From: a virus
Reading direction: 5' to 3' (one strand)
Length of the DNA stretch: 26,508 nt
Virus record (IMG/VR): IMGVR_UViG_3300037189_022715
Coordinates: 1 to 26,508 of that record
Below are positions 13,605 to 21,664 of this stretch, one piece after another. The notes under the pieces were generated by a model that saw only the letters and a program-made list of their open reading frames with translations, was not told the origin of the DNA and ran no database searches. The translations under genes were made by a program, and so were the position numbers. Position 1 is the stretch's first letter; each line of letters opens with the position of its first letter.

Positions 13605-14384
13605 ATGGGATTAGACATTTATCTTTATAAGTATCAGGATTTTGAGAAAACTCAAAAGGCTAAGAAAGAATACGAAGAATTTTCAGAAAAACTATGGGAA
13701 GGTCACGAATATGACACAATGGCACAAGAGGTAAAAGACGAACTTCGCTCAAAAGAGAAAGAATTTGCTGAGAGCCTAGGTCTTGATGAATATGGAGACG
13801 ATAAGACAGGTAAGGAATGTGTAGAGTTACCTCATCCAGATTATCCTGATCACTATTTCAAAATAGGCTACTTCAGAAGCTCATATAATTCTGGTGGACT
13901 TGAGAGAATACTACGCAATTTAGGACTACCTACAATGCATGATATCTTTCAAAAAGAGGATGATGAGTATACGTTTCAACCTGACTGGCAAGATGCTTTA
14001 ACTAGAGTAACTGAAATAATTGCTCTATTTAAAGAGAAAGGTGCATATCGAGTAAACACAGTCTCGGCAAATATGTTTAGTGAACCTGACATAAAATCTG
14101 AGTTTGCTGCACTTAGTGCTTTTATCGATGAGACCAGTCGAGAAAATAGACTTAACTCAAACTATTCTAATAAGACTGGTGAGTTCTATATGGCTGAACC
14201 ACTTAAAGTCTTAGCGATTATACCTGGAAAGTCCACCCTCTTTAGAGAACGTGAATGTGTATACGTAGTGACTGAAAGCGACAACTCATGGTATGAACAC
14301 GCTCTTGAAATTGTGAAGGCAACTTGTGAACATGTCATTGCACAAGCAGATATCAATCAATATTACCTACACTGGAGTGGATAA
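13605..14384 (+). CDS. Conserved MGLDIYL-family hypothetical protein
   Basis: 259 residues starting MGLDIYLYKY and containing YFKIGYFRSSYNSGG at about residue 85. This combination marks a widespread family of bacterial and phage hypothetical proteins of unknown activity. Residues 17-65 are a highly charged coiled coil. A TAAATAA element at 13591-13597 lies 7 nt upstream, so the promoter class is unclear (early by strand, late-like by motif). The 3' end overlaps the next gene. Confidence 0.7.
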   Translation: MGLDIYLYKYQDFEKTQKAKKEYEEFSEKLWEGHEYDTMAQEVKDELRSKEKEFAESLGLDEYGDDKTGKECVELPHPDYPDHYFKIGYFRSSYNSGGLERILRNLGLPTMHDIFQKEDDEYTFQPDWQDALTRVTEIIALFKEKGAYRVNTVSANMFSEPDIKSEFAALSAFIDETSRENRLNSNYSNKTGEFYMAEPLKVLAIIPGKSTLFRERECVYVVTESDNSWYEHALEIVKATCEHVIAQADINQYYLHWSG

Positions 14385-14667
14385 ACATGACAAACCTGCA
14401 TTGAGCGACTTTCGAGCAATCGCTACTGGCGAATACTGTATTGAGATCACAATATCAAACGAATTAGATCTCACTGGTGCTTCGCTAAAGATCTTGGGAG
14501 AAAATAGAAATTTTCTAACTGAGATAAAAAACCTAGAATACGTCACAACCGTATGTACCTATTCTGGAAACCCAATGTTTGTTGAACTACATACTCCGAC
14601 TGGACTATCAGTTCAATACGTCAAAGGTTCGGGCAAAGAATTCTATAAGAACTTTAATAATAACTAA
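14332..14667 (+). CDS. Small beta-rich hypothetical protein
   Basis: 111 residues if started at ATG 14332; a GTG at 14377 (overlap with the preceding stop of 8 nt, GTGGATAA) is an equally good start and would give 96 residues. The sequence is a series of short strands (IEITISNELDL, VELHTPTG), suggesting a beta-sandwich. No family recognised. It ends 2 nt before the NAMPT homologue, so the two are probably co-transcribed. Confidence 0.55.
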   Translation: MSLHKQISINITYTGVDKHDKPALSDFRAIATGEYCIEITISNELDLTGASLKILGENRNFLTEIKNLEYVTTVCTYSGNPMFVELHTPTGLSVQYVKGSGKEFYKNFNNN

Positions 14668-14669
14668 AT

Positions 14670-16202
14670 ATGTTTAAGCCAATCACGCTTTTTTATTCTG
14701 ATGGATACAAGATAGGCCATCGTAAAATGTTAGCACCAGGAACAGACTTTCTATATGGAACCTGGATTCCTCGCAGCACAAAACACGCGCCTAAAGGTGT
14801 TACTAAAATTGTTTCATTTGGTCAGCAACTAGTAGTTCGCTGGTTACATGACGAATACCAAGAGAATTTTTTTAGTCTCCCTAAAGACGAAGCTCTAAAG
14901 TTTGGTCAGGACATGTCAATGTATCTAGGAATGGAGTTCGACTCTACTCATTTTGGTGAACTACACGACCTAGGTTACTTGCCTATTCGTTTTAAATCTC
15001 TACCTGAAGGAATTGAGACTAGTCCAAATGTTCCTCATATGACTTTCGTTAATACTGTTGCAGGATTTGCATGGTTGACTCTTTATCTAGAGACGATTGT
15101 CTCCTCTCTTGCATGGAAACCTGCGACGTCAGCCACTATTGCTCTTCAGTACAAAAGAAACCTTGTTAAGTGGGTAATGAAGACTGATCCTGCAAATGCG
15201 TGGTTGATTCCTTTCTTAGCTCATGACTTTAGTGCTAGAGGATTAAGCCCATGGGATATGTTATCTAGCGGACTTGGTCACGCTACCTCTTTCAGAGGCT
15301 CAGATTCAATCATCGTGATTCCAGGAGCCCGATACTTCTATGGAGAACCTGAAAACGAAGTCAGTATCAATTCTGTAAATGCATCCGAGCACTCAGTGTC
15401 TACTACTTGTATCTTTACAATGGGTGAATCACAGATGTTGAAATACTTTATGGATCAATTTCCTACTGGAATTCTGTCAGTTGTATCTGATACATTTGAC
15501 CTATGGACGTTGATTACTGAATACTTGCCTGAAAATAAAGAACAGATCATGTCACGTGAGGGTAAGCTAGTTATTCGCCCTGACTCAGGAGATCCTGTTG
15601 ATATTCTCTGTGGACCTATCGTGATAAGAACAAACATACAAAACGACAATGATTTAGTTGTTAGATTAGCTGATGGTAAAACACTTGTGAATCCTTCAGA
15701 AGAATACTTATCCAAACCAGAAGTAAAAGGAGTTGTTGAATTACTTTGGGATATTTTTGGCGGTACGGTAAACGAACAAGGTTACAAAGTACTTGATCCA
15801 CATATCGGTGCAATCTATGGAGACTCAATTACACTGGATCGCCAAATTCAAATCTATGAGCGATTGGCAGCTAAAGGATTCGCTTCAACTAATATTGTGT
15901 TAGGCGTTGGTTCGTACACATATCAAATGAATACTCGAGACACTTTCGGATTTGCAGCTAAAGGCGCATGGTTCGAAGCTGATGGTAAAGCTTACGATAT
16001 CTTTAAAGATCCAATCACTGATGATGGGACTAAGAAATCCTTAAAGGGTCTAATCATGGTGGATGAGGATCATGAAGTACACACTCAATGTACTTGGTTA
16101 GAAGAGGCAAAGGGTATTCTTCAAACTATTTATATTGATGGTAAATTCTTGAATGCGACTACCCTTACTCAAGTTCGTGAACAGTTAGACTCAGCAATAT
16201 AA
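14670..16202 (+). CDS. nadV: Nicotinamide phosphoribosyltransferase homologue (NadV/NAMPT; possibly Namat of NARP1)
   Basis: 510 residues, the usual NAMPT length (about 460-510). Motifs that match the enzyme family: SDGYKIGHRKM (10-20), HDFSARG (185-191), FRGSD with D212 at the nicotinamide-selecting Asp position, NASEHS with H241 equivalent to the catalytic His of human NAMPT (H247), VVSDTFDLW (271-279), VIRPDSGDP (301-309), GVGSYTYQMNTRD (412-424) and FKDP (445-448). It joins nicotinamide to PRPP, giving NMN. In NARP1 a relative uses ADPR-PP and gives NAD+ directly; I cannot tell the two apart by eye. Paired with the PRPP-synthetase homologue at 9962. Overlaps the following gene by 1 nt. 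Confidence 0.9.
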   Translation: MFKPITLFYSDGYKIGHRKMLAPGTDFLYGTWIPRSTKHAPKGVTKIVSFGQQLVVRWLHDEYQENFFSLPKDEALKFGQDMSMYLGMEFDSTHFGELHDLGYLPIRFKSLPEGIETSPNVPHMTFVNTVAGFAWLTLYLETIVSSLAWKPATSATIALQYKRNLVKWVMKTDPANAWLIPFLAHDFSARGLSPWDMLSSGLGHATSFRGSDSIIVIPGARYFYGEPENEVSINSVNASEHSVSTTCIFTMGESQMLKYFMDQFPTGILSVVSDTFDLWTLITEYLPENKEQIMSREGKLVIRPDSGDPVDILCGPIVIRTNIQNDNDLVVRLADGKTLVNPSEEYLSKPEVKGVVELLWDIFGGTVNEQGYKVLDPHIGAIYGDSITLDRQIQIYERLAAKGFASTNIVLGVGSYTYQMNTRDTFGFAAKGAWFEADGKAYDIFKDPITDDGTKKSLKGLIMVDEDHEVHTQCTWLEEAKGILQTIYIDGKFLNATTLTQVREQLDSAI

Positions 16203-16447
16203 TGAGAAGATTAATTATTTTGAGTGCAGTTCTATTGGGACTGCGCTCTTGTGCCTTTGAAGATAAGGACACTAAACGTCACTCACCAGTCAAGTATTTA
16301 GATAAGTCTTCAACTAATTATGACAAGCAGTACGAAATATACATATTAGATGGCTGTGAATATATTGTGGTCGGTGTAGGTAATACAAAATGGGGTTCGC
16401 ATAAGGGCGATTGTAAAAATCCTATTCACTTGTGTAATGTTAAGTAG
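16202..16447 (+). CDS. Small lipoprotein-like protein of a conserved phage family
   Basis: 81 residues. Residues 1-16 form a signal peptide (RRLIILSAVLLGL) ending in LRSC17, an atypical lipobox. The mature part has DGCEYIVV followed by HKGDCKNPIH, a string seen in many small phage and Bacteroidetes proteins of unknown role. The start overlaps the stop of the NAMPT homologue (TAATG), so it is co-translated. Probably membrane-anchored in the envelope. Confidence 0.65.
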   Translation: MRRLIILSAVLLGLRSCAFEDKDTKRHSPVKYLDKSSTNYDKQYEIYILDGCEYIVVGVGNTKWGSHKGDCKNPIHLCNVK

Positions 16448-16455
16448 AATAGTAG

Positions 16456-16461
16456 TATAAT
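16456..16461 (+). promoter_or_regulatory. Early promoter -10 box (TATAAT)
   Basis: GTAGTATAATAATATAAA with TATAAT at 16456-16461, 25 nt before the ATG of the SPFH gene at 16487. No clear -35, so confidence is low. Confidence 0.35.
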
Positions 16462-16486
16462 AATATAAATCAAATAAATTAAACAA

Positions 16487-18352
16487 ATGTTAGAAACAGT
16501 TTTAAATTATGCATGGATGGCGATTCCACTTATCGCTTTAGTGTTTTACAAGTTTACACTAAGAGTATTTTTCGGTATGGTAATTATTCCAGAGGACAAG
16601 ATTGGATTAGTTACTAAGAAATTCGTTCTATTTGGAGCAAATCGATCCTTACCTGATGGTAAGATTATTGCACTTAATGGTGAACCTGGATTTCAAGCAG
16701 ACACCCTAGCTCCTGGACTCTATTGGTTCTATTGGGTATGGCAATTCTCAATTGAACAGTCACCATTAACTATTATTCCACAAGGAAAGATTGGACTCTT
16801 ATCTGCTAAAGACGGTGCACAACTACCAACTGGTGCTATCCTAGCTCGACACGTAGAGTGTGATAATTATCAAGACACCCATGCATTCTTAACAAATGGT
16901 GGTCAACGAGGTAAGCAAGTAGGTTACTTAAATAATGGTGTATATCGTATCAATCCATTCCTATTCGATTTAGCAATGACTGATATTACTTATATCGAAG
17001 ATGGTCAAGTCGGAGTAATGACTGCACTTGATGGTGTTCCACTAGATCAAAGCGCGATCGCTGGAAAAGTAATCGAAGGTCATAATAATTTCCAAGATTT
17101 CGATTCATTCTTATTAAATAACGGTCAACGTGGTCTACAGACTCAAGTAGTTCAAGCGGGTAATTACTCTCTTAACCCATGGGCAGTACAGGTCGAAAAG
17201 GTTGCCATGACTCAAATTCCTATTGGACACGTAGGTGTTGTAATATCCTATGTTGGAGATGAAGGAGTAGACACTACTGGTGAAACCTTTAAACATGGTA
17301 ATATCGTGAAGAAAGGTGAAAAGGGTGTATGTATCACTCCATTAGATCCTGGAAAGTACGCAATCAATCCATATACACATAAGATTGAAGTTGTACCAAC
17401 AACTAATCTAGTACTTAACTGGGCAAATGCACGAAACGAGTCTCATCAATTAGACAAGGGATTAAGCACAATCACAGTACGTTCTAAAGACGGTTTCCCA
17501 TTCAACCTAGATGTATCTCAAATCATACATATTCCTGCAACAGAAGCACCGAAAGTAATTGCACGATTCGGATCAATGCAAAACTTGGTTTCTCAAGTAT
17601 TAGAGCCAACTATCGGTAACTACTTTAGAAACTCGGCACAGGACTCTGACGTTATTGCATTCTTAACTACTCGTCAAGCTCGACAAAATGCAGCTAAAGA
17701 TTCTATCAGTAGAGTATTAGAAGAGTACAACGTACATGCAGTAGATACACTTATCGGTGATATTACTCCACCTGAATCCTTGATGAAAACTCTTACTGAT
17801 CGTAAGATTGCTCAAGAAGAGGAGGTAACGTTTGAGACTCAACGTAAAGCACAAGATCAACGTAAGACCCTGGAATCTGCAAAAGCATTGGCTGACATGC
17901 AAGGAAAAATGGTTGCTGCTCAACAATCAGTAGAGATCTCACAACGTGAAGCTGAAGCATCTGTTAAGAGATCTGAAGGTGAAGCTAAAGCACTAGAATT
18001 AAAAGCTGGAGCTCAAGCCAAAGCTAAGAAGATGATGGCAGAAGCTGATGCAGCTCAAATCAAACTTACTGGTGATGCTGAAGCAAGTAAAATCGCAGCA
18101 ATCGGTAAGTCTACTGCGGAAGCCTATGAGAAACAGGTAAAAGCAATGGGAGCAGATAACTTCGGTAAATTAAAGGTAACTGAAATGATTGGTACTAACG
18201 GAATCAAAATTATCCCAGAGATCTTGATCTCAGGTAATGATGGAAACGGTGCAATCAATGGATTACTTGGAATGGAAATGTTAAAGCAAATCCAGGACAA
18301 GAAACAAGTAATCACAGAGGTTACAGCAAAGGTGACTCCTCCGACTGAGTAA
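16487..18352 (+). CDS. Flotillin-like SPFH/band-7 membrane protein with four vault-like repeats
   Basis: 621 residues. Residues about 8-32 are one hydrophobic membrane segment. Residues 33-303 contain four similar units, each opening with (I/V)-x-P/E-x-G/D-x-(I/V)-G (at 33-41, 95-104, 168-177, 242-251) and ending in G-x-Y-x-(I/L)-N-P in units 2-4 (150-157, 225-231, 289-295). Residues 308-425 form the SPFH domain (NARNESHQL, FPFNLDVSQI). Residues 436-555 are an Ala/Lys/Glu-rich coiled coil (AKALADMQGK, EAKALELKAG), followed by a short tail. SPFH proteins build membrane-bound ring or cage assemblies. It is a long gene for a phage accessory function and is followed by a terminator. Confidence 0.85.
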   Translation: MLETVLNYAWMAIPLIALVFYKFTLRVFFGMVIIPEDKIGLVTKKFVLFGANRSLPDGKIIALNGEPGFQADTLAPGLYWFYWVWQFSIEQSPLTIIPQGKIGLLSAKDGAQLPTGAILARHVECDNYQDTHAFLTNGGQRGKQVGYLNNGVYRINPFLFDLAMTDITYIEDGQVGVMTALDGVPLDQSAIAGKVIEGHNNFQDFDSFLLNNGQRGLQTQVVQAGNYSLNPWAVQVEKVAMTQIPIGHVGVVISYVGDEGVDTTGETFKHGNIVKKGEKGVCITPLDPGKYAINPYTHKIEVVPTTNLVLNWANARNESHQLDKGLSTITVRSKDGFPFNLDVSQIIHIPATEAPKVIARFGSMQNLVSQVLEPTIGNYFRNSAQDSDVIAFLTTRQARQNAAKDSISRVLEEYNVHAVDTLIGDITPPESLMKTLTDRKIAQEEEVTFETQRKAQDQRKTLESAKALADMQGKMVAAQQSVEISQREAEASVKRSEGEAKALELKAGAQAKAKKMMAEADAAQIKLTGDAEASKIAAIGKSTAEAYEKQVKAMGADNFGKLKVTEMIGTNGIKIIPEILISGNDGNGAINGLLGMEMLKQIQDKKQVITEVTAKVTPPTE

Positions 18353-18373
18353 TCAGTCACTCATATACCGACC

Positions 18374-18401
18374 GAGGGCTTGCTAACCGCAAGCTCTTTT
18401 T
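18374..18401 (+). terminator. Intrinsic terminator after the SPFH gene
   Basis: GAGGGCTTGC-TAACC-GCAAGCTC followed by TTTTT forms a 6-8 bp hairpin (two bulged G) with a T run, 22 nt after the SPFH stop codon and 20 nt before the next gene. A weaker outer pairing CCGA/TCGG flanks it. Confidence 0.75.
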
Positions 18402-18420
18402 CGGGTTAAGAAGCATTAAT

Positions 18421-18630
18421 ATGACATACGAATCAATTGATATTACTCTTGAACAGGCTCAATTCATCAAGAATCTTCGAGTAGTCGAAGGCTATAGTTG
18501 GAGAGCAGTGGCTAGAGATTATTCTGAAAAGTACATGAAAGAGAAAACCACTAACCAAATTTTAGGTATGAATCTATGTACATCGGCTATGTGTCTATTA
18601 GGTGAAACTGTAGAAGACGATTGGAATTAA
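18421..18630 (+). CDS. Small hypothetical early protein
   Basis: 69 residues, helical. Residues 9-35 (LEQAQFIKNLRVVEGYSWRAVARDY) have the look of a helix-turn-helix DNA-binding segment, though the match is weak. First gene of a four-gene early unit 18421-19661. Function unknown; a regulator is a guess. Confidence 0.5.
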   Translation: MTYESIDITLEQAQFIKNLRVVEGYSWRAVARDYSEKYMKEKTTNQILGMNLCTSAMCLLGETVEDDWN

Positions 18631-18635
18631 TAAAA

Positions 18636-19043
18636 ATGAAAATGAAAGTATACTGTAAATCTTGTGAAAAGCCTACATCGCATCGTCAGAAGCTGCACGA
18701 TATTGTATGTAACAAATGTGATATCTGTAACTATCCTATCTTCCTTCAGAGGATCGGCGATGGAAGAAGTAATATTGGAAAAAGATTGATATGGGTCGAA
18801 TGGTCAGAAGACGGTCGAGGCAAAGCTTTACACGGTGAACCTCAAGTAGGATTCAGTCTATGTTTAGATCCATATACAATTAATCCAGATATTGAAGGTA
18901 TACCTTCTGCTTCCGGTTTTGGTTGGATGACTACTGGTGTTACTGAAATCTTAGAAGATAAAGTGTCTAAAGAATATCATAAGATTCACTTCAAGACCAA
19001 GAATTCTGAATATGTTTTACACTCAACAACCATTGAACCATGA
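18636..19043 (+). CDS. Zinc-ribbon-like hypothetical protein
   Basis: 135 residues from the ATG at 18636. C7-x2-C10 and C25-x2-C28-x2-C31 suggest a zinc-binding knuckle at the N-terminus. The rest (WVEWSEDGRGKALHGE, SGFGWMTTGVTEI) is beta-rich and unrecognised. It overlaps the next gene by 4 nt. Could bind nucleic acid or protein; no function assigned. Confidence 0.6.
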   Translation: MKMKVYCKSCEKPTSHRQKLHDIVCNKCDICNYPIFLQRIGDGRSNIGKRLIWVEWSEDGRGKALHGEPQVGFSLCLDPYTINPDIEGIPSASGFGWMTTGVTEILEDKVSKEYHKIHFKTKNSEYVLHSTTIEP

Positions 19044-19240
19044 CAAACTGGAAAGAAATACCAAGCACAGCACAGTGCTTTCAATTAGGAGACGAACCTG
19101 AATTAATCCATGTAATTAAGACTGGATTTAGAGACATGTACATGGTAGTGCATGAAGATGCATATGAATACTCAATTGGAAAAGTTGAATTTGGAACCAA
19201 GAAGGATATTGAAGTAAAATATAAAATAACAATTAATTAG
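19040..19240 (+). CDS. Small hypothetical early protein
   Basis: 66 residues, beta-rich (YMVVHEDAYEYSIG, DIEVKYKITIN). Starts by a 4-nt overlap with the previous gene and ends 1 nt before the next. No motif recognised. Confidence 0.55.
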   Translation: MTNWKEIPSTAQCFQLGDEPELIHVIKTGFRDMYMVVHEDAYEYSIGKVEFGTKKDIEVKYKITIN

Positions 19241-19241
19241 A

Positions 19242-19661
19242 ATGGAAGATCGACAAATTATCCTAAATCAAATCAGGACGCCAGACGGTACCGTTTTGAA
19301 ATCTATGCATCGTCATGATTACGTGACCTACACTGATAAGAATGGTCTTGAATATATGGTAGATGGAGGTAGTGAATACTTACGACGTACTGTTCATGAA
19401 TCAGCACCATATGAAGAGATAAGTGTTTATGAAGATGCCCCATTCGAAGAGATTCGTGAAGCTTTCCATAGAGGCGGCCGAGGTAAAGACGGTACTGAGC
19501 CTCTTACTTGGGTACCGATGTCAAAAATGAGCGATGAGTGGTTACTTGCATGTATTGAATACAACGAAGATCGCGGAATGAGTGAATCTTTCGCAAATGA
19601 AATGTACAAGAAGGAGTTAATGCATCGTCTTTACGATCCGGCTCTTTCAATTAAAGATTAA
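19242..19661 (+). CDS. Conserved phage hypothetical protein (RTPDG...RGKDG type)
   Basis: 139 residues. RTPDGTVLKSMHRHDYVTYT, MVDGGSEYLRR, APFEEIREAF, RGGRGKDG and MSDEWL are strings I recognise from a family of uncharacterised proteins in several T4-like phages. The function is not established. Its stop codon overlaps the convergent stop of the lysozyme-like gene (19658) by 3 nt, with no terminator between. Confidence 0.65.
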   Translation: MEDRQIILNQIRTPDGTVLKSMHRHDYVTYTDKNGLEYMVDGGSEYLRRTVHESAPYEEISVYEDAPFEEIREAFHRGGRGKDGTEPLTWVPMSKMSDEWLLACIEYNEDRGMSESFANEMYKKELMHRLYDPALSIKD

Positions 19662-20233
19662 GGCTGTGGATCAAACGGAGCGTCTATCTCAGCTTGAGTT
19701 ACATCAGGTGCCTGGAATTTAACGATTTCAGGCATTTTTAGTTTTTGATAAAGATCATATAGTTCTCTAGCACCAGCTATTCGATTTGGGTGGCGACGAT
19801 CAGATTCTGCACAACGCTCATATCGAGCAGCTACTTGATATGCTGCGTCTTCAACCGTTGCAGCTTTTTCAATTGCTGGCAATGATGATTTCTCAGCAGT
19901 CTGAGTAAGCTCATAATTAAGTAATTTTAATTGAGAGTCTACTGTAAACTGAGCTGCTCCAGTTATTCCAAGTTTAGCTAGTCTACTAAATCGATCTGAT
20001 CCCCACTGAACAAGTCCTTTAAATGATCCACCGACCGCTTTAGGATTGAATTTTGATTCTCTAAACATGTTACCAGCAAAAGCGGCAGCCGTTTTTTCTG
20101 AAAAACCATATTCAGAAATGAGCTTACTCATTATCTCAATACCTTTATCTCTTATGCTAGCATAAGCCGCTCCATCATCAAAATAGGACTCATTTATTTG
20201 AATCCACTCATTTAGTGGTAAAATATGTTTCAT
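19658..20233 (-). CDS. Phage lysozyme-like protein with capsid-targeting-like N-terminus
   Basis: 191 residues from the ATG at 20233 (a longer frame from 20305 would overlap the upstream gene by 71 nt and lacks a leader). Residues 6-15 (PLNEWIQINE) match the capsid leader, with cleavage predicted after E15. Residues 31-95 (GFSEKTAAAFAGNMFRESKFNP, VGGSFKGLVQW) match the phage tail-lysozyme/muramidase-like domain; E59 is the likely catalytic Glu. It would cut peptidoglycan during DNA entry, as a virion-carried enzyme, rather than in lysis. A head location is inferred only from the leader; tail or baseplate is possible. The upstream gene ends 1 nt before this start. Confidence 0.75.
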   Translation of the reverse strand: MKHILPLNEWIQINESYFDDGAAYASIRDKGIEIMSKLISEYGFSEKTAAAFAGNMFRESKFNPKAVGGSFKGLVQWGSDRFSRLAKLGITGAAQFTVDSQLKLLNYELTQTAEKSSLPAIEKAATVEDAAYQVAARYERCAESDRRHPNRIAGARELYDLYQKLKMPEIVKFQAPDVTQAEIDAPFDPQP

Positions 20234-20234
20234 A

Positions 20235-21614
20235 TTAAAATAACCAGTTACCTGATGTTTTTTCTTTAGCTGATGAAGTCTTCTTAAATTCATTTTCAGT
20301 ATCATCCATCGATACTCCTAATAGACCTGCAATACTTACTTCAGGCGCTTTAATTTTACCAGTAACAATATATGCTGCGAACTTATCAATTGCACCATCT
20401 AGTGTATGCACAGAAATAATACTTGGAATAGATGCATAATTCCCAGCAACTGGTAATTCTCTTTTATATTTCTCAGGTTGAGCTTCTCTAAATCCAGTTT
20501 CAGGATCTGAACCCTCTTCATCTGGACTAAATTTTTTCTTAGCTACACTATATACTGCAGTGTACGACATTCCTCGAGAGCTTGCCTCCTGATTTTCTTT
20601 TTCTAATTCAAATCCAGAAGTCTTAGCGTATGCACTTGGTGCTCCTTGTACTCTACCTCTACCTTCTTCAAAAAGCTCCTGTCTAAAATCTCTAAATTTT
20701 GAAAATAACCAAGTTTGGGTTCGACCTGCATCTGAACCTAGTGCAGATGCAACTTCATCAAATTCAGGATCATTTTCTCTAGAATAGGGTTGATTATCGA
20801 TTTGATTTATCATTCTCTCCTTGATTTCAGGTCTAGCTTTAGCTGCAATCTTTGCAAATCGATTAGCAAATACTCTTACAAAATCCCTTGATGTAGTTTC
20901 TCCTTTTGCTGCTGTTCGGGTTTCTCTAGTTGTTCTAGGCTCAGTCGCTGGAGTAACTGGTAAAACGTAAACATATAATGGTTTCTCTAGAGAAGGAGCG
21001 TATTTTTTCTCTCCTTGTCTACTCATTGCTCTAACGAATTCTTGGATCTTACCGTTCGTGTTTCCTCCTTTAGTATCATGAACACCTCTTAGTTGTGATC
21101 TATCTACACCACTAGTAGTCAACTCAGAATATCCATAATCAATTACCTTCTTTCTTTCTGGGTCCCATGCCATTACTGCATACTGTTCTCCAGTAGCACC
21201 CTTACTTGGTTGTTTATGGTATAGGAACATAAAGAAGTCAATCTCTTTGTTTACAATAAAGATTCTGATCTCACCAAATGGAATCGATTGTAGGTACCAT
21301 GCAAAATCAGTGTATTCGCTCTTAACCTCCTTGTCTTGGAATGGACTGCGATTAGACTTACGACCTCTTAACTTAATTGGTTCGGGAATCTCAACGTCCG
21401 GTGAAGGAATATAATACTTATATGACATAGGCACAGCTGCTCTAGATTTATAAGTGTGACCCATTTGAGGATAACGATCAGCGTAGTGTTCCTCTTTTGT
21501 ATGGATCGTTCGGATCATATCTTTTGGAAGACCTAATTGACTTAAATTCGAGTCTTCAAATATAAAAAATGACTCAAAAGTCGGTGCACAATAAATATCT
21601 CTTTTAGACATCAT
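20235..21614 (-). CDS. Large late protein, unknown function
   Basis: 459 residues starting MMSKRDIYCAPTFESFFIFED. Residues 12-20 (TFESFFIFE) resemble the leader of its neighbours, with a candidate cleavage after E20. The region 90-175 is beta-rich (FGEIRIFIVNKEIDFFMFL), residues 225-300 are Arg/Glu/Thr-rich and probably helical, and the end is a Ser/Thr/Lys tail. I do not recognise a domain. A late promoter lies directly upstream at 21628-21635, shared back-to-back with the divergent gene 21665. Probable virion or head-internal protein. Confidence 0.55.
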   Translation of the reverse strand: MMSKRDIYCAPTFESFFIFEDSNLSQLGLPKDMIRTIHTKEEHYADRYPQMGHTYKSRAAVPMSYKYYIPSPDVEIPEPIKLRGRKSNRSPFQDKEVKSEYTDFAWYLQSIPFGEIRIFIVNKEIDFFMFLYHKQPSKGATGEQYAVMAWDPERKKVIDYGYSELTTSGVDRSQLRGVHDTKGGNTNGKIQEFVRAMSRQGEKKYAPSLEKPLYVYVLPVTPATEPRTTRETRTAAKGETTSRDFVRVFANRFAKIAAKARPEIKERMINQIDNQPYSRENDPEFDEVASALGSDAGRTQTWLFSKFRDFRQELFEEGRGRVQGAPSAYAKTSGFELEKENQEASSRGMSYTAVYSVAKKKFSPDEEGSDPETGFREAQPEKYKRELPVAGNYASIPSIISVHTLDGAIDKFAAYIVTGKIKAPEVSIAGLLGVSMDDTENEFKKTSSAKEKTSGNWLF

Positions 21615-21627
21615 ATGAAGTTTTTTA

Positions 21628-21646
21628 TTATTTATTCGATAAATAA
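21628..21646. promoter_or_regulatory. Palindromic divergent late promoter
   Basis: TTATTTAT-TCG-ATAAATAA: two perfect late-promoter octamers in opposite orientation, separated by 3 bp. The left copy (21628-21635, minus) serves the gene starting at 21614; the right copy (21639-21646, plus) serves the gene starting at 21665. Confidence 0.65.
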
Positions 21647-21664
21647 TAAAAATTATTCTCTATT

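Noticed and set aside
20234-20305. Longer start of the lysozyme-like gene (from 20305)
   Set aside because: It would overlap the upstream gene by 71 nt and put a Lys/Arg/Gln-rich segment before a good leader; the ATG at 20233 fits 1-nt spacing.
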